Assembly: GCA_964568735.1 (NCBI GenBank)
Contig: CAZMRF010000055.1
Location: 1 to 35,246 of the forward strand
Length of the DNA: 35,246 nucleotides
Source of the DNA: CAZMRF01 sp964568735
GTDB lineage: Bacteria > Acidobacteriota > Polarisedimenticolia > JACPZX01
Reading direction: 5' to 3'
Part shown: positions 16,901 through 26,213 of the stretch, in pieces
Numbering within the stretch: position 1 is the stretch's first letter
Layout: the number at the start of each line of letters is the position of its first letter
The notes under the pieces: model-generated
What the model saw: the letters and a program-made list of their open reading frames with translations, nothing else
Databases searched by the model: none
Told to the model about the DNA's origin: nothing
Made by a program: the position numbers and the translations under genes

Positions 16901-19201
16901 GTGGCTTCCGAAGACCGCGAGGAGCGCGAAGAGAGGTTTCGCACCGCCGATCTGCCACTCCTGTTCTGCTCGCCGACGATGGAACTCGGCGTGGACATCG
17001 CTCAGCTGAACCTGGTCAACCTGCGCAACGTTCCGCCGACGCCGGCGAACTACGCCCAGCGCAGCGGGCGCGCCGGACGCGGCGGCCAGCCGGCGCTGGT
17101 CTACACCTACTGTGCGGGCCGCAGCCCCCACGACCAGTACTACTTCCGCGAACCCGCCAGGATGGTGGCCGGATCGGTGGCCCCGCCGCGGATCGACATC
17201 CGCAACCACGATCTGGTGCGCGCCCACATCCACGCCATCTGGATGGAAGTATCCAAACCCGATCTGGGCAAGACGCTCACCACGGTCCTCGATCTGACCC
17301 CTGCCGACGGGAAGTTCCCCCTTCCTGTGAAGGCTTCGATTGCCCGGGAGCTGAGAGACCCCGCACATCGAGCCGCTGCTTTGTCGAAGGCCAACCAGCT
17401 CGTGGCCGACATCGGCGAGGAGTTGCGATCGGCGACATGGTTCCACGAGAACTGGACCAAGGAGATCCTCGACCAGATCGAGCGCGCCTTCGATTCATCC
17501 TGCGAGCGCTGGCGTGGCCTCTACCGCGCGGCCGTGCGGCAGCGGGAGCTGCATCACAGGATCATCGGTGACCACGGGCGACCCGAAGGGGAGCGAAGCC
17601 ACTCACGCCGCCTGAGAGCCCAGGCGGAAAGCCAGATCCGCCTGCTGACGGAGGCCGAGGGCATCTACCAAGGCGACTTCTACTCCTACCGGTATTTCGC
17701 TTCGGAGGGTTTCCTGCCCGGCTACAACTTCCCGCGCCTGCCGATCTCGGCGTACGTCCCTGGCCGGCGGCGGCGGAACGGGCGTGACGAGTTCATCTCA
17801 CGGCCCCGGTTCCTGGCGATCTCGGAGTTCGGACCACGCGCTCTGATCTACCACGAGGGGGCACGCTACAGGGTCTACAAGGTGAATCTCGACTTCGGCT
17901 CGGACGACGTCGAAGCGACCCACGAGCTTGCGACGGCGACGATGAAGCGGTGCCCGCGCTGCGGGTACGGGCACCTCGAGGCAGGACAAAATTTGGCGGA
18001 GCTATGCGATCGCTGCGGCAGCGCTCTCGACGGCCCTGCCAAGATCGAGAATCTCGTCCACCTGCAAAATGTCAGCCTGAAGCTCGCGCAGCGCATCACC
18101 TGTGATGAGGAGGAGCGGCAGCGTTTCGGCTACAGGCTCGCTACCTCGTACCGTTTCCCGGAGGTTGGCGGCAAGCTTGACCGAAAGGACGCGGATGTGC
18201 TCGTCGGAGACACTCCCGTCATGCGGCTCAGCTACGGCGACGCCACCGACCTTTATCGCATAAACCTCGGATGGGCCAACCAACGCGGCAACCAGCCGTC
18301 CGGCTTCATCCTCGATCTGGAGCGTGGCTACTGGGCACGTAACAGGGCCGATGACCAGGACCAGGAGGACGCCACGGCCCAAGGGCGGCTACAGAGGGTC
18401 GTGCCATACGTCAAGGACACCAAGAACGCCCTCGTGATGCGCATCGAGCCGCCCCGGTCAGGCCCCGAGATGGCCGGCCTGCAGGCCGCGTTTAAGGAAG
18501 CGATCCAGAAGCACTTCCAGATCGAACCGCGAGAACTCTCCTGCGAGCCGATGCCGAGCGCGCAGGACCGCAGGGAGATTCTCTTCTACGAGGCGTCCGA
18601 GGGCGGCGCCGGCGTCCTCCGCCAGATCGCCGAAGACCGGACCGTGCTGCCGCTGCTGGCCCGGCGCGCGCTCGAGATCTGCCACCTCGACCCCGAGACG
18701 CTCGAAGACAGGGCAGCGCAGCGCTGCGGCAAGGCGTGTTACGAATGCCTGCTCGATTACGGCAACCAGCCGGACCACAAGGACCTGGACCGCGCTCTCA
18801 TCCGGGACCTGCTCGCCGACCTGTCGAAGGCCGAGTGCCGCCCCGCCGGCGGCACCGGCTCGCGGGCGGAACGAATCGCGGCGCTCCGCAAACGCTGCGA
18901 CAGCCAACTCGAAAAGCGGTGGCTCGACCTCGTGGACACTCTCATGCTGCGGGCGCCCAGCGATGGGCAGTACCTGATAGAGGCATGCTCATCCCGACCC
19001 GACTTCTACTATGAGACGTACAACGCCGCGATCTACATCGACGGGCCGCACCACGACGAGCCGGATCAGATTCGCGAAGACGAGGCCATCACGCAGCGGC
19101 TGATCGACAGGGGCTACATCGTCATCCGCTTCCATCACAAGGCAGACTGGAAAGCGATATTCCGTCGGCATCCGGATGTCTTCGGAACTCCTTGCACATG
19201 A
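13952..19201 (+). CDS. Giant DUF1998 SF2 helicase with nuclease-like C-terminus (DrmA-DrmB/DruE-like)
   Basis: A 1749-aa protein. Helicase lobe 1: SGTGSGKSLTYIVP (Walker A, 115-121), YPMNALANSQ, LTNYMMLELLL, DELH (232-235) and GTSATM. A CxxC pair near 465 (CRQCG) and CLEPSCG near 579 look like metal sites. Lobe 2: CSPTMELGVDIAQLNLVN (about 1005) and QRSGRAGRGG (about 1036). A zinc ribbon, CPRCGYGH...CDRCG, lies near 1334. DUF1998/MZB features follow: FYEASEGGAGVLRQI (1545) and CGKACYECLLDYGNQ (1590). The tail (1675-1749) resembles DUF559/Vsr-type PD-(D/E)XK folds: Asp1684 and IYIDGPHHD with Asp1697. DrmB and DruE carry DUF1998 in the DISARM and Druantia defence systems. It overlaps the SNF2 gene by ATGA. 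Exact system membership is uncertain. Confidence 0.88.
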   Translation: MDVFDLRDRLVGDYASYTRSFIKIADPRISDAVESALTAGAFWPEPLLQLNPTFLPGGTIDALVADGTLHPECSRIFRIDKSDTDHTGKQLLLHTHQREAILVAKQGKSYVLTSGTGSGKSLTYIVPIVDHVLRNGSGRGIQAIVVYPMNALANSQCEELGKFLERGFPEGKPPVRFARYTGQEKGPEREAIRNNPPDILLTNYMMLELLLTRVEDRELVRAAQGVRFLVFDELHTYRGRQGADVALLIRRCRQAFGGNDIICIGTSATMASGGSTEEHKGDVATVARTVFGVPFDHSQVIGETLERATLEIDLGDSRVIQALRAAIEAGGAPPDTYEAFRFHPLASWIESSFGVRSEEGTGQLVRQNPRRLQGEHSAAEELASLTSTDPGRCVEVLRRYLLKGSELRRSESSRFPIFAFRLHQFFTRGDTVWATIEPEAERHLEMAKKGAKPGEPNKPLFPLVFCRQCGTAYYRVKAVADERGRVLLPREDRREEDDDGSSEAYLYVSESAPWPRAAGPAQLERLPGFIKESTPQGERVRPDKRADLPEPVFVDSGGRIVSEGQGIPAALIPRSLLFCLEPSCGVAYTKSQRSERAKLGTLGVDNRSTATTILAVRSLIELEGDRDLQPDARKLLSFTDNRQDASLQAGHFNDFAQVALLRSALHKAIRDKGTAGLSHGELSRSVFAAMQLRFDEYAADPDVRGPARNATDDALRRVIDYHLYRDLQRGWRVTAPNLEDCGLLAFDYEGLRGKEGLLGETELWESGFPSRTDRGADQVIETPAPLRSCPTELREEVIRTLLDILRRAVAVKVDVLDPQKQLDLVEQTKPRLLEETVWYLEEASELVKAEVAYPRPKQQDRTGFFVSSYGGYGRYLRRSLAPHVPQGQPWGRAEVDQAIRFLFLALKRYGIVEQVRSGDVPGYQINADALRWLPGDGQIRPVDRTRLLEVGEIPPEVNRYFVECYRTFVELKCVLEAREHTAQVASEDREEREERFRTADLPLLFCSPTMELGVDIAQLNLVNLRNVPPTPANYAQRSGRAGRGGQPALVYTYCAGRSPHDQYYFREPARMVAGSVAPPRIDIRNHDLVRAHIHAIWMEVSKPDLGKTLTTVLDLTPADGKFPLPVKASIARELRDPAHRAAALSKANQLVADIGEELRSATWFHENWTKEILDQIERAFDSSCERWRGLYRAAVRQRELHHRIIGDHGRPEGERSHSRRLRAQAESQIRLLTEAEGIYQGDFYSYRYFASEGFLPGYNFPRLPISAYVPGRRRRNGRDEFISRPRFLAISEFGPRALIYHEGARYRVYKVNLDFGSDDVEATHELATATMKRCPRCGYGHLEAGQNLAELCDRCGSALDGPAKIENLVHLQNVSLKLAQRITCDEEERQRFGYRLATSYRFPEVGGKLDRKDADVLVGDTPVMRLSYGDATDLYRINLGWANQRGNQPSGFILDLERGYWARNRADDQDQEDATAQGRLQRVVPYVKDTKNALVMRIEPPRSGPEMAGLQAAFKEAIQKHFQIEPRELSCEPMPSAQDRREILFYEASEGGAGVLRQIAEDRTVLPLLARRALEICHLDPETLEDRAAQRCGKACYECLLDYGNQPDHKDLDRALIRDLLADLSKAECRPAGGTGSRAERIAALRKRCDSQLEKRWLDLVDTLMLRAPSDGQYLIEACSSRPDFYYETYNAAIYIDGPHHDEPDQIREDEAITQRLIDRGYIVIRFHHKADWKAIFRRHPDVFGTPCT

Positions 19202-22032
19202 GTACCGCGTCGCTTTCCAAGCCCGGCACATTGGTCCACGCGCGCGGGCGGGAGTGGGTCGTGCTGCCGGACTCTACCGACGACGTCCTTATGCTGCGGC
19301 CTGTGGGTGGTCTGGACGAGGAGGTCACCGGAATCCTGCCGGCTGTGGAACCGGTCGCGTCCACGACCTTTCGGCTTCCGACCGAGGCGGACCTCGGCGA
19401 CTTCGCCTCGGGCCAATTGCTGCGCGACGCCGCACGCCTCTCCACACGGGCGGCCGCCGGCCCTTTCCGCAGCTTTGGGAGAATCGCCGCGGAGCCGCGG
19501 CCCTACCAGCTCGTCCCTTTGATGATGGCGCTCAAGCTCGACCCCGTGCGGCTCCTGATCGCGGACGACGTCGGCATCGGCAAGACCATCGAGGCAGCCG
19601 TCATTGCGCGGGAACTGCTCGACCGCGGCGAGATTCGCCGGATCGCCGTGCTCTGCCCGCCGCATCTGGCGGAGCAGTGGCAGCGCGAGCTTGCCTTGAA
19701 GTTCCACATCGACGCCGAGCTGGTGCTCTCGAGCACCATCCAGCGCCTCGAGCGCGACCTGCCCCTGGGTGTTTCGGTCTTCGACCGCCACCGCTTCACC
19801 GTCGTCTCGACCGACTTCATCAAGACCCCGCGCCACGCCGAGGACTTTGTCCTCAAGTGTCCCGAGTTCGTGATCGTGGACGAAGCCCACGGCTGCACGC
19901 TGGCCGGCGGCGTCGGGAGAGGTCGGCAGCAGCGTTTCGATCTGTTGCGGCGGGTGACCGAAGACCCGAACCGCCACCTCTTGCTCGTCACCGCCACGCC
20001 CCACAGCGGCAACGAGGAGGCGTTCCGCTCACTCTTGAGCCTGCTCGACGGAGAGTTCGCCGATCTCCCGCCTGACCTCGACCGCGCGGGGCGCGAGGGC
20101 ATCCGACGGAAGCTCGCCCGCCACCTCGTGCAGCGCCGGCGTGCCGACATTCGCCATTACCTTGAGACCGATACGGCGTTCCCGGAGCGGATGGACAAGG
20201 AGGCCACCTACTCCTTCAGCACGACCTATCGCGCGCTCTTCGACGACATCCTCGCCTTCGCGCGCGATTACGTGTCGGAGCAAGAGGGCGGGCAGCGTCG
20301 CCGGCGCGTGCGTTACTGGTCCGCCCTGGCGCTGCTCCGCTGTGTGTCGTCCAGCCCCGCTGCCGCCGCAGCTACCCTACGCAGCCGCGCGGCCGTGGAC
20401 CAGGTCGAAGATGCCGACGTCGACGAAGAAGGCAGACGCTCCGTCCTCGATCAGGGGGATGACGACGACAACGTCACCCTTGACTTCAGCCCCGGCTCCG
20501 ACACTGAAGCGGCTGCCGATGGCACACGCCGCAAGTTGTTGGAGTTCGCGCGGCGAGCCGACGCCATCGACCCCGCCGACGACCTCAAACTTCAGGGCGC
20601 CGCGCGGGAGCTCAAGGCACTTCTCAAGGATGGCTTCCACCCCGTCGTCTTCTGCAGGTTCGTGGACACCGCGGAGTACGTGGCCCGTCAGCTCCGCGAA
20701 GCTCTCCCCGCAAAGGTTCGAGTCGAGCCCGTCACTGGACAGCTTCCCCCCGCGGAGCGCGAGGCGCGCATCGCAGCCCTCGTCGCCGACCCTGGCGAGT
20801 ACGTGCTCGTCTGCACCGACTGCTTGTCGGAGGGGATCAACCTTCAAGAGCACTTTAACGCGGTGCTCCACTACGACCTGGCCTGGAATCCGACGCGCCA
20901 TGAACAGCGCGAAGGCCGCGTCGACCGCTTCAACCAGAAGAACTCCGAGGTGCGCGTCATCACCTACTACGGCAAAGACAACCCGATCGACGGCGTGATC
21001 CTCGATGTGCTGATCCGTAAGCACAAGGCGATCAAGAGCGATCTGGGAGTGGCCGTGGCCGTGCCCGGCTCCAGTGAACAGGTGGCGCAGGCACTTTTCG
21101 AGGGTGCTCTATTCCGCGAACGAGCCGTTTCGGGTATTCAACAGCTCCACCTCTTCGGTGACGCTGAGGACAAGAAGACCGTCGCGAGGCTGCATGGCGA
21201 GTGGGAGAACGCCCGCGACCGCGAAAAAGCCAGTCGCTCGCGCTTCGCGCAGCACACGCTGAGCCCGGAAGTCGTCGCGGCGGAGCTGCAGAGCGTGCGC
21301 GCCGCCATCGGCCGCAGCGAGGATGTCGCCCGCTTCTTCGGCGCCGTCCTTCAGGCCGCGAATGTTCCGGTCCGGACCAATGGCAAGACGGTCACCGTCC
21401 ATCTCAGCAACGAGGTGCCACGTGCCCTGCGCCAGGCCATCGGCCGCGACGAATCATTCAAAGGGAGCTTCGATCTTCCCCCCCAAGAGGGTGAGATCTA
21501 CCTGGGTCGAACCAGCCCGGTGATCGAGGGTCTGGCTAGCTGGACGCTCGATCAGGCCCTCGACCCCGTGGCGCGTGACGCCAGGCCTGTGGCGTCGCGT
21601 TGCGGTGTGGTTTCCACTTCAGAGGTGAGCGTGCGGACGACGCTGCTGGTCGCGCGCTTCCGCTACCACCTCCAGGTCGCGGGCGCAGATGCGGAGACGA
21701 TCCTGTGTGAGGAGATCGTCCCGTTGGCCTGCACTGGTGCGGCGGACGCACCACTGTGGCTCACGCCCGAGGAGGGCGAGCGCCTCCTGGGCGCAGGGCG
21801 CGAACGCAACCTGATCCCGACCGCCATCGACCAGCAGCTCAGCCTGCTACTGCCCGCGCTGTCGAAGCTGCAGCAAGCCCTCGTGCCGGTCGCCAAGGCG
21901 CGCGCTGCCGCACAGCTTGCAGCACACGAGGGCGTCCGAGAGGCGTCGCGCACCAAGGGCCGCGTCACCATCGAGCCCGTGATCCCCGTGGACATCCTTG
22001 GGGCCTACGTTCTCCTGCCGAAGTTGAGCTAG
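19198..22032 (+). CDS. SNF2-family helicase (DrmD-like)
   Basis: 944 aa from the ATG at 19198, which overlaps the previous stop as ATGA. Motifs are those of RapA/DrmD-type SNF2 translocases: PYQLVPLMMALKLDPVRLL (Q-like), ADDVGIGKTIEAAV (about 121-134), LCPPHLAEQWQREL, VDEAHGC (DEAH about 228), TATPHSGNEEAFRSLL and, in lobe 2, VVFCRFVDTAEYV, TDCLSEGINLQ and WNPTRHEQREGRVDRFNQ (motif VI, about 562-580). A C-terminal extension of about 280 residues is uncharacterised. It should move on double-stranded DNA using ATP. In class 1 DISARM a SNF2 protein (DrmD) sits next to an adenine methyltransferase (DrmMI), as here. Confidence 0.9.
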   Translation: MSTASLSKPGTLVHARGREWVVLPDSTDDVLMLRPVGGLDEEVTGILPAVEPVASTTFRLPTEADLGDFASGQLLRDAARLSTRAAAGPFRSFGRIAAEPRPYQLVPLMMALKLDPVRLLIADDVGIGKTIEAAVIARELLDRGEIRRIAVLCPPHLAEQWQRELALKFHIDAELVLSSTIQRLERDLPLGVSVFDRHRFTVVSTDFIKTPRHAEDFVLKCPEFVIVDEAHGCTLAGGVGRGRQQRFDLLRRVTEDPNRHLLLVTATPHSGNEEAFRSLLSLLDGEFADLPPDLDRAGREGIRRKLARHLVQRRRADIRHYLETDTAFPERMDKEATYSFSTTYRALFDDILAFARDYVSEQEGGQRRRRVRYWSALALLRCVSSSPAAAAATLRSRAAVDQVEDADVDEEGRRSVLDQGDDDDNVTLDFSPGSDTEAAADGTRRKLLEFARRADAIDPADDLKLQGAARELKALLKDGFHPVVFCRFVDTAEYVARQLREALPAKVRVEPVTGQLPPAEREARIAALVADPGEYVLVCTDCLSEGINLQEHFNAVLHYDLAWNPTRHEQREGRVDRFNQKNSEVRVITYYGKDNPIDGVILDVLIRKHKAIKSDLGVAVAVPGSSEQVAQALFEGALFRERAVSGIQQLHLFGDAEDKKTVARLHGEWENARDREKASRSRFAQHTLSPEVVAAELQSVRAAIGRSEDVARFFGAVLQAANVPVRTNGKTVTVHLSNEVPRALRQAIGRDESFKGSFDLPPQEGEIYLGRTSPVIEGLASWTLDQALDPVARDARPVASRCGVVSTSEVSVRTTLLVARFRYHLQVAGADAETILCEEIVPLACTGAADAPLWLTPEEGERLLGAGRERNLIPTAIDQQLSLLLPALSKLQQALVPVAKARAAAQLAAHEGVREASRTKGRVTIEPVIPVDILGAYVLLPKLS

Positions 22033-22034
22033 GC

Positions 22035-25000
22035 ATGCCTCGGCGCACCCAGGACTTCCAGACCATTCGCTCCGAAGGCGGCCTCTTGCCGCCCGACCTG
22101 CTGCGGCGTGTGCTCGATCCCAAGGCGAAACTCGACGGTACCCGCCCAGAGGACTACGGCCTGCCGCAAGGCGAGCGCTTGAACGAGATCATTACCCAAT
22201 CCTGGAACCGCCTGCGGAAGCATTGGGCCGAGTTCCGCGCTGCCGCTGCCAACCTTTCAGATGGAGAAGCCGGCACCGGACTCACCAACGACAAGTGGAG
22301 CCTGCCCCTCCTGCGCGAACTTGGCTTCGGGCTATTGCCGACCAGCGCCGGTCCCCAGATCGACGGCCGCAGCTACGCAATCAACCGCTTCTTCGGCCCG
22401 GTGCCGATCCACCTCGTAGGCTGCGGGCTCTCCCTCGACCGTCGCGCCGCCCGACAGCGAGGGGCCGCCGCCGCCAATCCGCACGGTCTGGTGCAGGAGT
22501 TCCTGAACCGCAGCACCGGGCATCGATGGGCCATCGTCTCAAACGGTTTTCGCCTGCGAGTGCTGCGCGACAACCAAGCCCTCTCGCGTCAGTCCTTCCT
22601 CGAGTTCGACCTGGAGGCCATGTTCGCCGGCGAGGTGTACTCCGACTTCGTCCTCCTCTGGCTGATGGCCCACGCTACGCGGTTCGCGCCGCGTGAGGCC
22701 GGTCTTCCTGACACCTGCTGGCTGGAAGACTGGACCAAATTGGCTCAGGAGCAGGGCACCCGCGCGCTGGGCGACCTGCGCGGCGGCGTCGAGCGCGCGC
22801 TGCAGATCCTCGGCGAGGGCTTCACCAGCCATCCGAAGAACACCGCCCTGCGCGACGCGCTTCGCACCGCACTGGTGTCGCCCGCCAACTTCCACGGCCA
22901 GCTCCTGCGCGTGATCTACCGCCTTATCTTCCTGTTCGTTGCCGAGGATCGCACTCTGGACGGCCAGCCGCTATTGCACCCGCGCGACGATTCCGAGGTC
23001 GCCCGCAGAGCACGAGAGCGCTACGCCGACCACTACAGCACCGCCCGCCTACGCGAGCTCGCCGGCAAGATCAAAGGCAGCCGCCACGGCGACCTGTGGC
23101 GTCAATTTCAGCTCCAGGTCGGCGCACTATCGGGCGATGTGGCCTTCGCCGCCGTGCGCGAGCAACTAGCCCTGCCCACGCTCGGCAGTTTTCTTTGGAG
23201 TCCGGACTCCACGGCCACACTCAGCGACGCCGAGCTGACCAACCACGATTTTCTCGAGGCTTTGCGCCATCTCGCCTTCACCCGACAGGGCAAGGTGCTT
23301 CGCCCTGTGGACTACCGAAACCTCGGTGCCGAGGAACTGGGCGGGGTGTACGAGAGCCTGCTCGCGCTCACCCCACAGATCAGTGCCGATGGCGCCCGGT
23401 TTTACTTCGCTGAGTTCGCCGGCAACGAGCGCAAGACCTCCGGCTCCTACTACACGCCAGACTCGTTGGTTCAGTGCCTGCTCGATTCCGCTCTCGACCC
23501 CGTGGTGGAGGAGGCAATCAAGGGCGAGAGCGGCGCCGGGGCTGAGAAGGCCCTCCTCGCCCTCAAGGTCTGCGACCCCGCCGTCGGATCCGGCCACTTC
23601 CTCGTGGGTGCGGCGCACCGGCTAGCCCGTCACCTGGCCCGCGTGCGCGCCCTGACTCAGGGCGAGAGTGAGCCCTCGCCGCTACTCTACCAGCACGCAC
23701 TGCGCGACGTGATCGGCCGCTGCCTCTACGGCGTGGACGTGAACCCAATGGCCGCCGAGCTATGCCGCGTGAGCCTGTGGCTTGAAGCGCTGGAGCCCGG
23801 CAAGCCGCTTTCGTTCCTCGACCACCACATCCGCGTCGGCAACAGCCTGCTCGGCACCACGCCGGAGTTGATCGCCGCTGGACTGCCCGATGACGCATTC
23901 AAGCCGATCGAGGGCGACGACCAAGCAACGTGTTCTGTGCTAAGGCGGAGAAACAAGCAGGAACGCGAGGGCCAGCTCGACATGCGCCATCTGATGGTGG
24001 CCGAGCCGGCGGCCGAGTACGGGTCGATTACCGAACGAACTCGTCGAATCGACGACGCCCCGGACGACACTATGGATCAGGTTCGCGGGAAAACGGAGCA
24101 GTTCCGCAGGCTCGTCGTATCATCTGAGTACCAGCACGCTCAACTCGTCGCCGACACTTGGTGTGCCGCCTTCGTCTGGCACAAGGATGCGGATGAGCGC
24201 GCGGAGCCAGTGGCGACTGATGCCATGCGCCGCCTGGAATCGGATCCGAAGGCGCTCGCGCCGGCGCAGCGTGCTGAGGTCGAACGTCTCGCACGCCAGT
24301 ACCAATTCTTCCACTGGCGTCTTGCCTTCCCAGAGGTGTTAGCGGGAGGAGGCTTCGACTGCGTGCTCGGAAATCCTCCGTGGGAACGCGTCAAGCTCCA
24401 AGAGAAGGAATGGTTCGCCGAGCGTAACCCCGAGATCGCCAATGCTCCCACCGCCGCGGCACGCAAGCGGCTGATCGAGGCGCTCGATGCGAGCGACCCG
24501 ACGCTCTATCAGCAGTTCCTCGACGACTCGCGCAGGGCCGAGGGCGAAAGCCACTTGATGCGCAACAGCGGCCGCTACCCGCTGTGCGGCCGGGGCGACA
24601 TCAACGTGTACACGGTCTTCGCCGAAGGCATGCGCAACCTGCTGGGCGAGCGCGGACGCGCCGGCTGCGTGCTGCCCACCGGAGTCGCCACCGACGACAC
24701 CACCAAATTCTTCTTCCAGGACGTGGCGGAGAAGAAGTCGCTCGCAAGTCTCTTCAGCTTCGAGAACGAAGAGTTCGTGTTCCCGCAGGTTCATCACGCG
24801 ACTCGGTTTTGTTTGTTCACCGTCGGCAGCGGAGCAAGGCCGCTCGTCGATGCGGCAGAGTTCGTGTTCTTTGCCCGTCAGGTCGACCACCTGCGCGACC
24901 CCGAGCGCCGCTTCACCCTCTCGGCTGAGGACATCGCGCTCCTGAACCCCAATACCCACACCTGCCCGATCTTCCGCTCGCGCCACGACGCCGAGCTCAC

Positions 25001-26213
25001 CAAGGCAATCTACCGCCGCGTGCCGGTGTTGATTCGCGAGGAGCCGGACGGCCAGCCCGAGAATAACCCGTGGGACATCAAGTTCAGCACGATGTTCCAT
25101 ATGTCCAACGACTCCCATCTGTTCCGCACGCGGGAGCAGTTGGAAGCCGACGGTTGGCGGCTCGACGGCAACATCTTCCGCAAGGACGACCGGGACTATC
25201 TGCCACTCTATGAAGCAAAGATGATCCACCATTTCGACCACCGATGGGGGACGTACGAGGGGCAGACCGAAGCGCAGGCGAACCAGGGCAAATTGCCCGA
25301 GTTGGACGAAGCGATGCACGCGGACCCTACGTTGTTCGTGGGGCCGCGCTACTGGATCCCGCGTTCTGAGGTTCGCGACCAACTCGATAGCTGGCCCCAA
25401 CACTGGCTGCTCGGATTCAGGAACATCACCGGCGCGACGGTACTGCGTACTATCATCGCGACTCCGACGCCATTGGTCGCGGTCGGACATTCGATGCCGT
25501 TGATATTTCCAATGGCGCCGGCGACTCAAATCGCCGCCCTAGTCGCGCTGCTCGCCTCCTTCGCTGCCGACTACGTCATGCGACAGAAGCTTGGCGGAAT
25601 CAACCTGACCTTTGGTTACTTCAATCAGCTTCCGGTTCTGCCACCCGAGGATTTCCTTCTTGCTTGTCATTGGGCGAATAGTTCTGTCACGTCGGAGAGA
25701 TGGCTCCTTTCTCGAGTTCTCGAATTGATCTTCACCGCCTGGGACTTACAATCCTTCGCGCAGGACTGTGGCTGGTCCGGCCCGCCGTTCCGCTGGGACG
25801 AGGAGCGGCGCTTCCTGCTCCGCCGCGAGCTGGACGCAGCCTTCTTCCACCTCTACCTGCCGACCCAGCAGAACGGCGACTGGCACCCGGCGGAGAGTGA
25901 GACGGCGGCAGACATGGCGCGGCTCAGGGCCAGTTTCCCAACCCCGCGCGACGCGGTGGCCTACATCATGGACACATTCCCCATTGTCCGCCGGAAGGAC
26001 GAGGAAATGTACGACGGCGAGTACCGCACCAAGCGCGTCGTCCTGGCGATCTATGACGCCATGCAGCAGGCCGTCCGCACAGGGCAGCCCTACCAGACGC
26101 GCCTCAATCCTCCGCCCGGTCCGCCTGCCGACCCGCTCCCTGACTGGCGTCCCGGGCAGCCGCGACCCGCGGGCTGGCCATCCCACATCCATACGCCGCG
26201 AGGTTGCGCATGA
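22035..26213 (+). CDS. Eco57I-type N6-adenine DNA methyltransferase (DrmMI/PglX-like)
   Basis: A 1392-aa protein. The ATG at 22035 is two bases after the SNF2 stop; a longer open frame from 21756 lies inside the SNF2 gene and is not the start. The N-terminal 460 residues include LLRVIYRLIFLFVAEDRTL, typical of these enzymes. The methyltransferase core has SGSYYTPDSLVQCLLD (about 470), DPAVGSGHFLVGAAHRLA (SAM motif I, about 514), GVDVNPMAAELCRVSLW and GNPPWERV (catalytic NPPW, about 779). The C-terminal 600 residues should recognise DNA. It would methylate adenine in host DNA to mark self. Its last residues (RRKDEEMYDGEYRTKRVVL) reappear as a relic at 28390-28560. Whether it is also a nuclease cannot be judged. 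Confidence 0.92.
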   Translation: MPRRTQDFQTIRSEGGLLPPDLLRRVLDPKAKLDGTRPEDYGLPQGERLNEIITQSWNRLRKHWAEFRAAAANLSDGEAGTGLTNDKWSLPLLRELGFGLLPTSAGPQIDGRSYAINRFFGPVPIHLVGCGLSLDRRAARQRGAAAANPHGLVQEFLNRSTGHRWAIVSNGFRLRVLRDNQALSRQSFLEFDLEAMFAGEVYSDFVLLWLMAHATRFAPREAGLPDTCWLEDWTKLAQEQGTRALGDLRGGVERALQILGEGFTSHPKNTALRDALRTALVSPANFHGQLLRVIYRLIFLFVAEDRTLDGQPLLHPRDDSEVARRARERYADHYSTARLRELAGKIKGSRHGDLWRQFQLQVGALSGDVAFAAVREQLALPTLGSFLWSPDSTATLSDAELTNHDFLEALRHLAFTRQGKVLRPVDYRNLGAEELGGVYESLLALTPQISADGARFYFAEFAGNERKTSGSYYTPDSLVQCLLDSALDPVVEEAIKGESGAGAEKALLALKVCDPAVGSGHFLVGAAHRLARHLARVRALTQGESEPSPLLYQHALRDVIGRCLYGVDVNPMAAELCRVSLWLEALEPGKPLSFLDHHIRVGNSLLGTTPELIAAGLPDDAFKPIEGDDQATCSVLRRRNKQEREGQLDMRHLMVAEPAAEYGSITERTRRIDDAPDDTMDQVRGKTEQFRRLVVSSEYQHAQLVADTWCAAFVWHKDADERAEPVATDAMRRLESDPKALAPAQRAEVERLARQYQFFHWRLAFPEVLAGGGFDCVLGNPPWERVKLQEKEWFAERNPEIANAPTAAARKRLIEALDASDPTLYQQFLDDSRRAEGESHLMRNSGRYPLCGRGDINVYTVFAEGMRNLLGERGRAGCVLPTGVATDDTTKFFFQDVAEKKSLASLFSFENEEFVFPQVHHATRFCLFTVGSGARPLVDAAEFVFFARQVDHLRDPERRFTLSAEDIALLNPNTHTCPIFRSRHDAELTKAIYRRVPVLIREEPDGQPENNPWDIKFSTMFHMSNDSHLFRTREQLEADGWRLDGNIFRKDDRDYLPLYEAKMIHHFDHRWGTYEGQTEAQANQGKLPELDEAMHADPTLFVGPRYWIPRSEVRDQLDSWPQHWLLGFRNITGATVLRTIIATPTPLVAVGHSMPLIFPMAPATQIAALVALLASFAADYVMRQKLGGINLTFGYFNQLPVLPPEDFLLACHWANSSVTSERWLLSRVLELIFTAWDLQSFAQDCGWSGPPFRWDEERRFLLRRELDAAFFHLYLPTQQNGDWHPAESETAADMARLRASFPTPRDAVAYIMDTFPIVRRKDEEMYDGEYRTKRVVLAIYDAMQQAVRTGQPYQTRLNPPPGPPADPLPDWRPGQPRPAGWPSHIHTPRGCA

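Noticed and set aside
15731..17446. 571-codon minus-strand open frame
   Set aside because: It is antisense to the DUF1998 helicase, whose frame carries the helicase motifs; no family features.
21756..22034. Upstream extension of the methyltransferase frame
   Set aside because: It lies entirely inside the SNF2 gene; the ATG at 22035 is two bases after that gene's stop.
13952..26213. Canonical DISARM or Druantia system
   Set aside because: No separate drmA and drmB, no drmC, and no other dru genes; I call it only similar.
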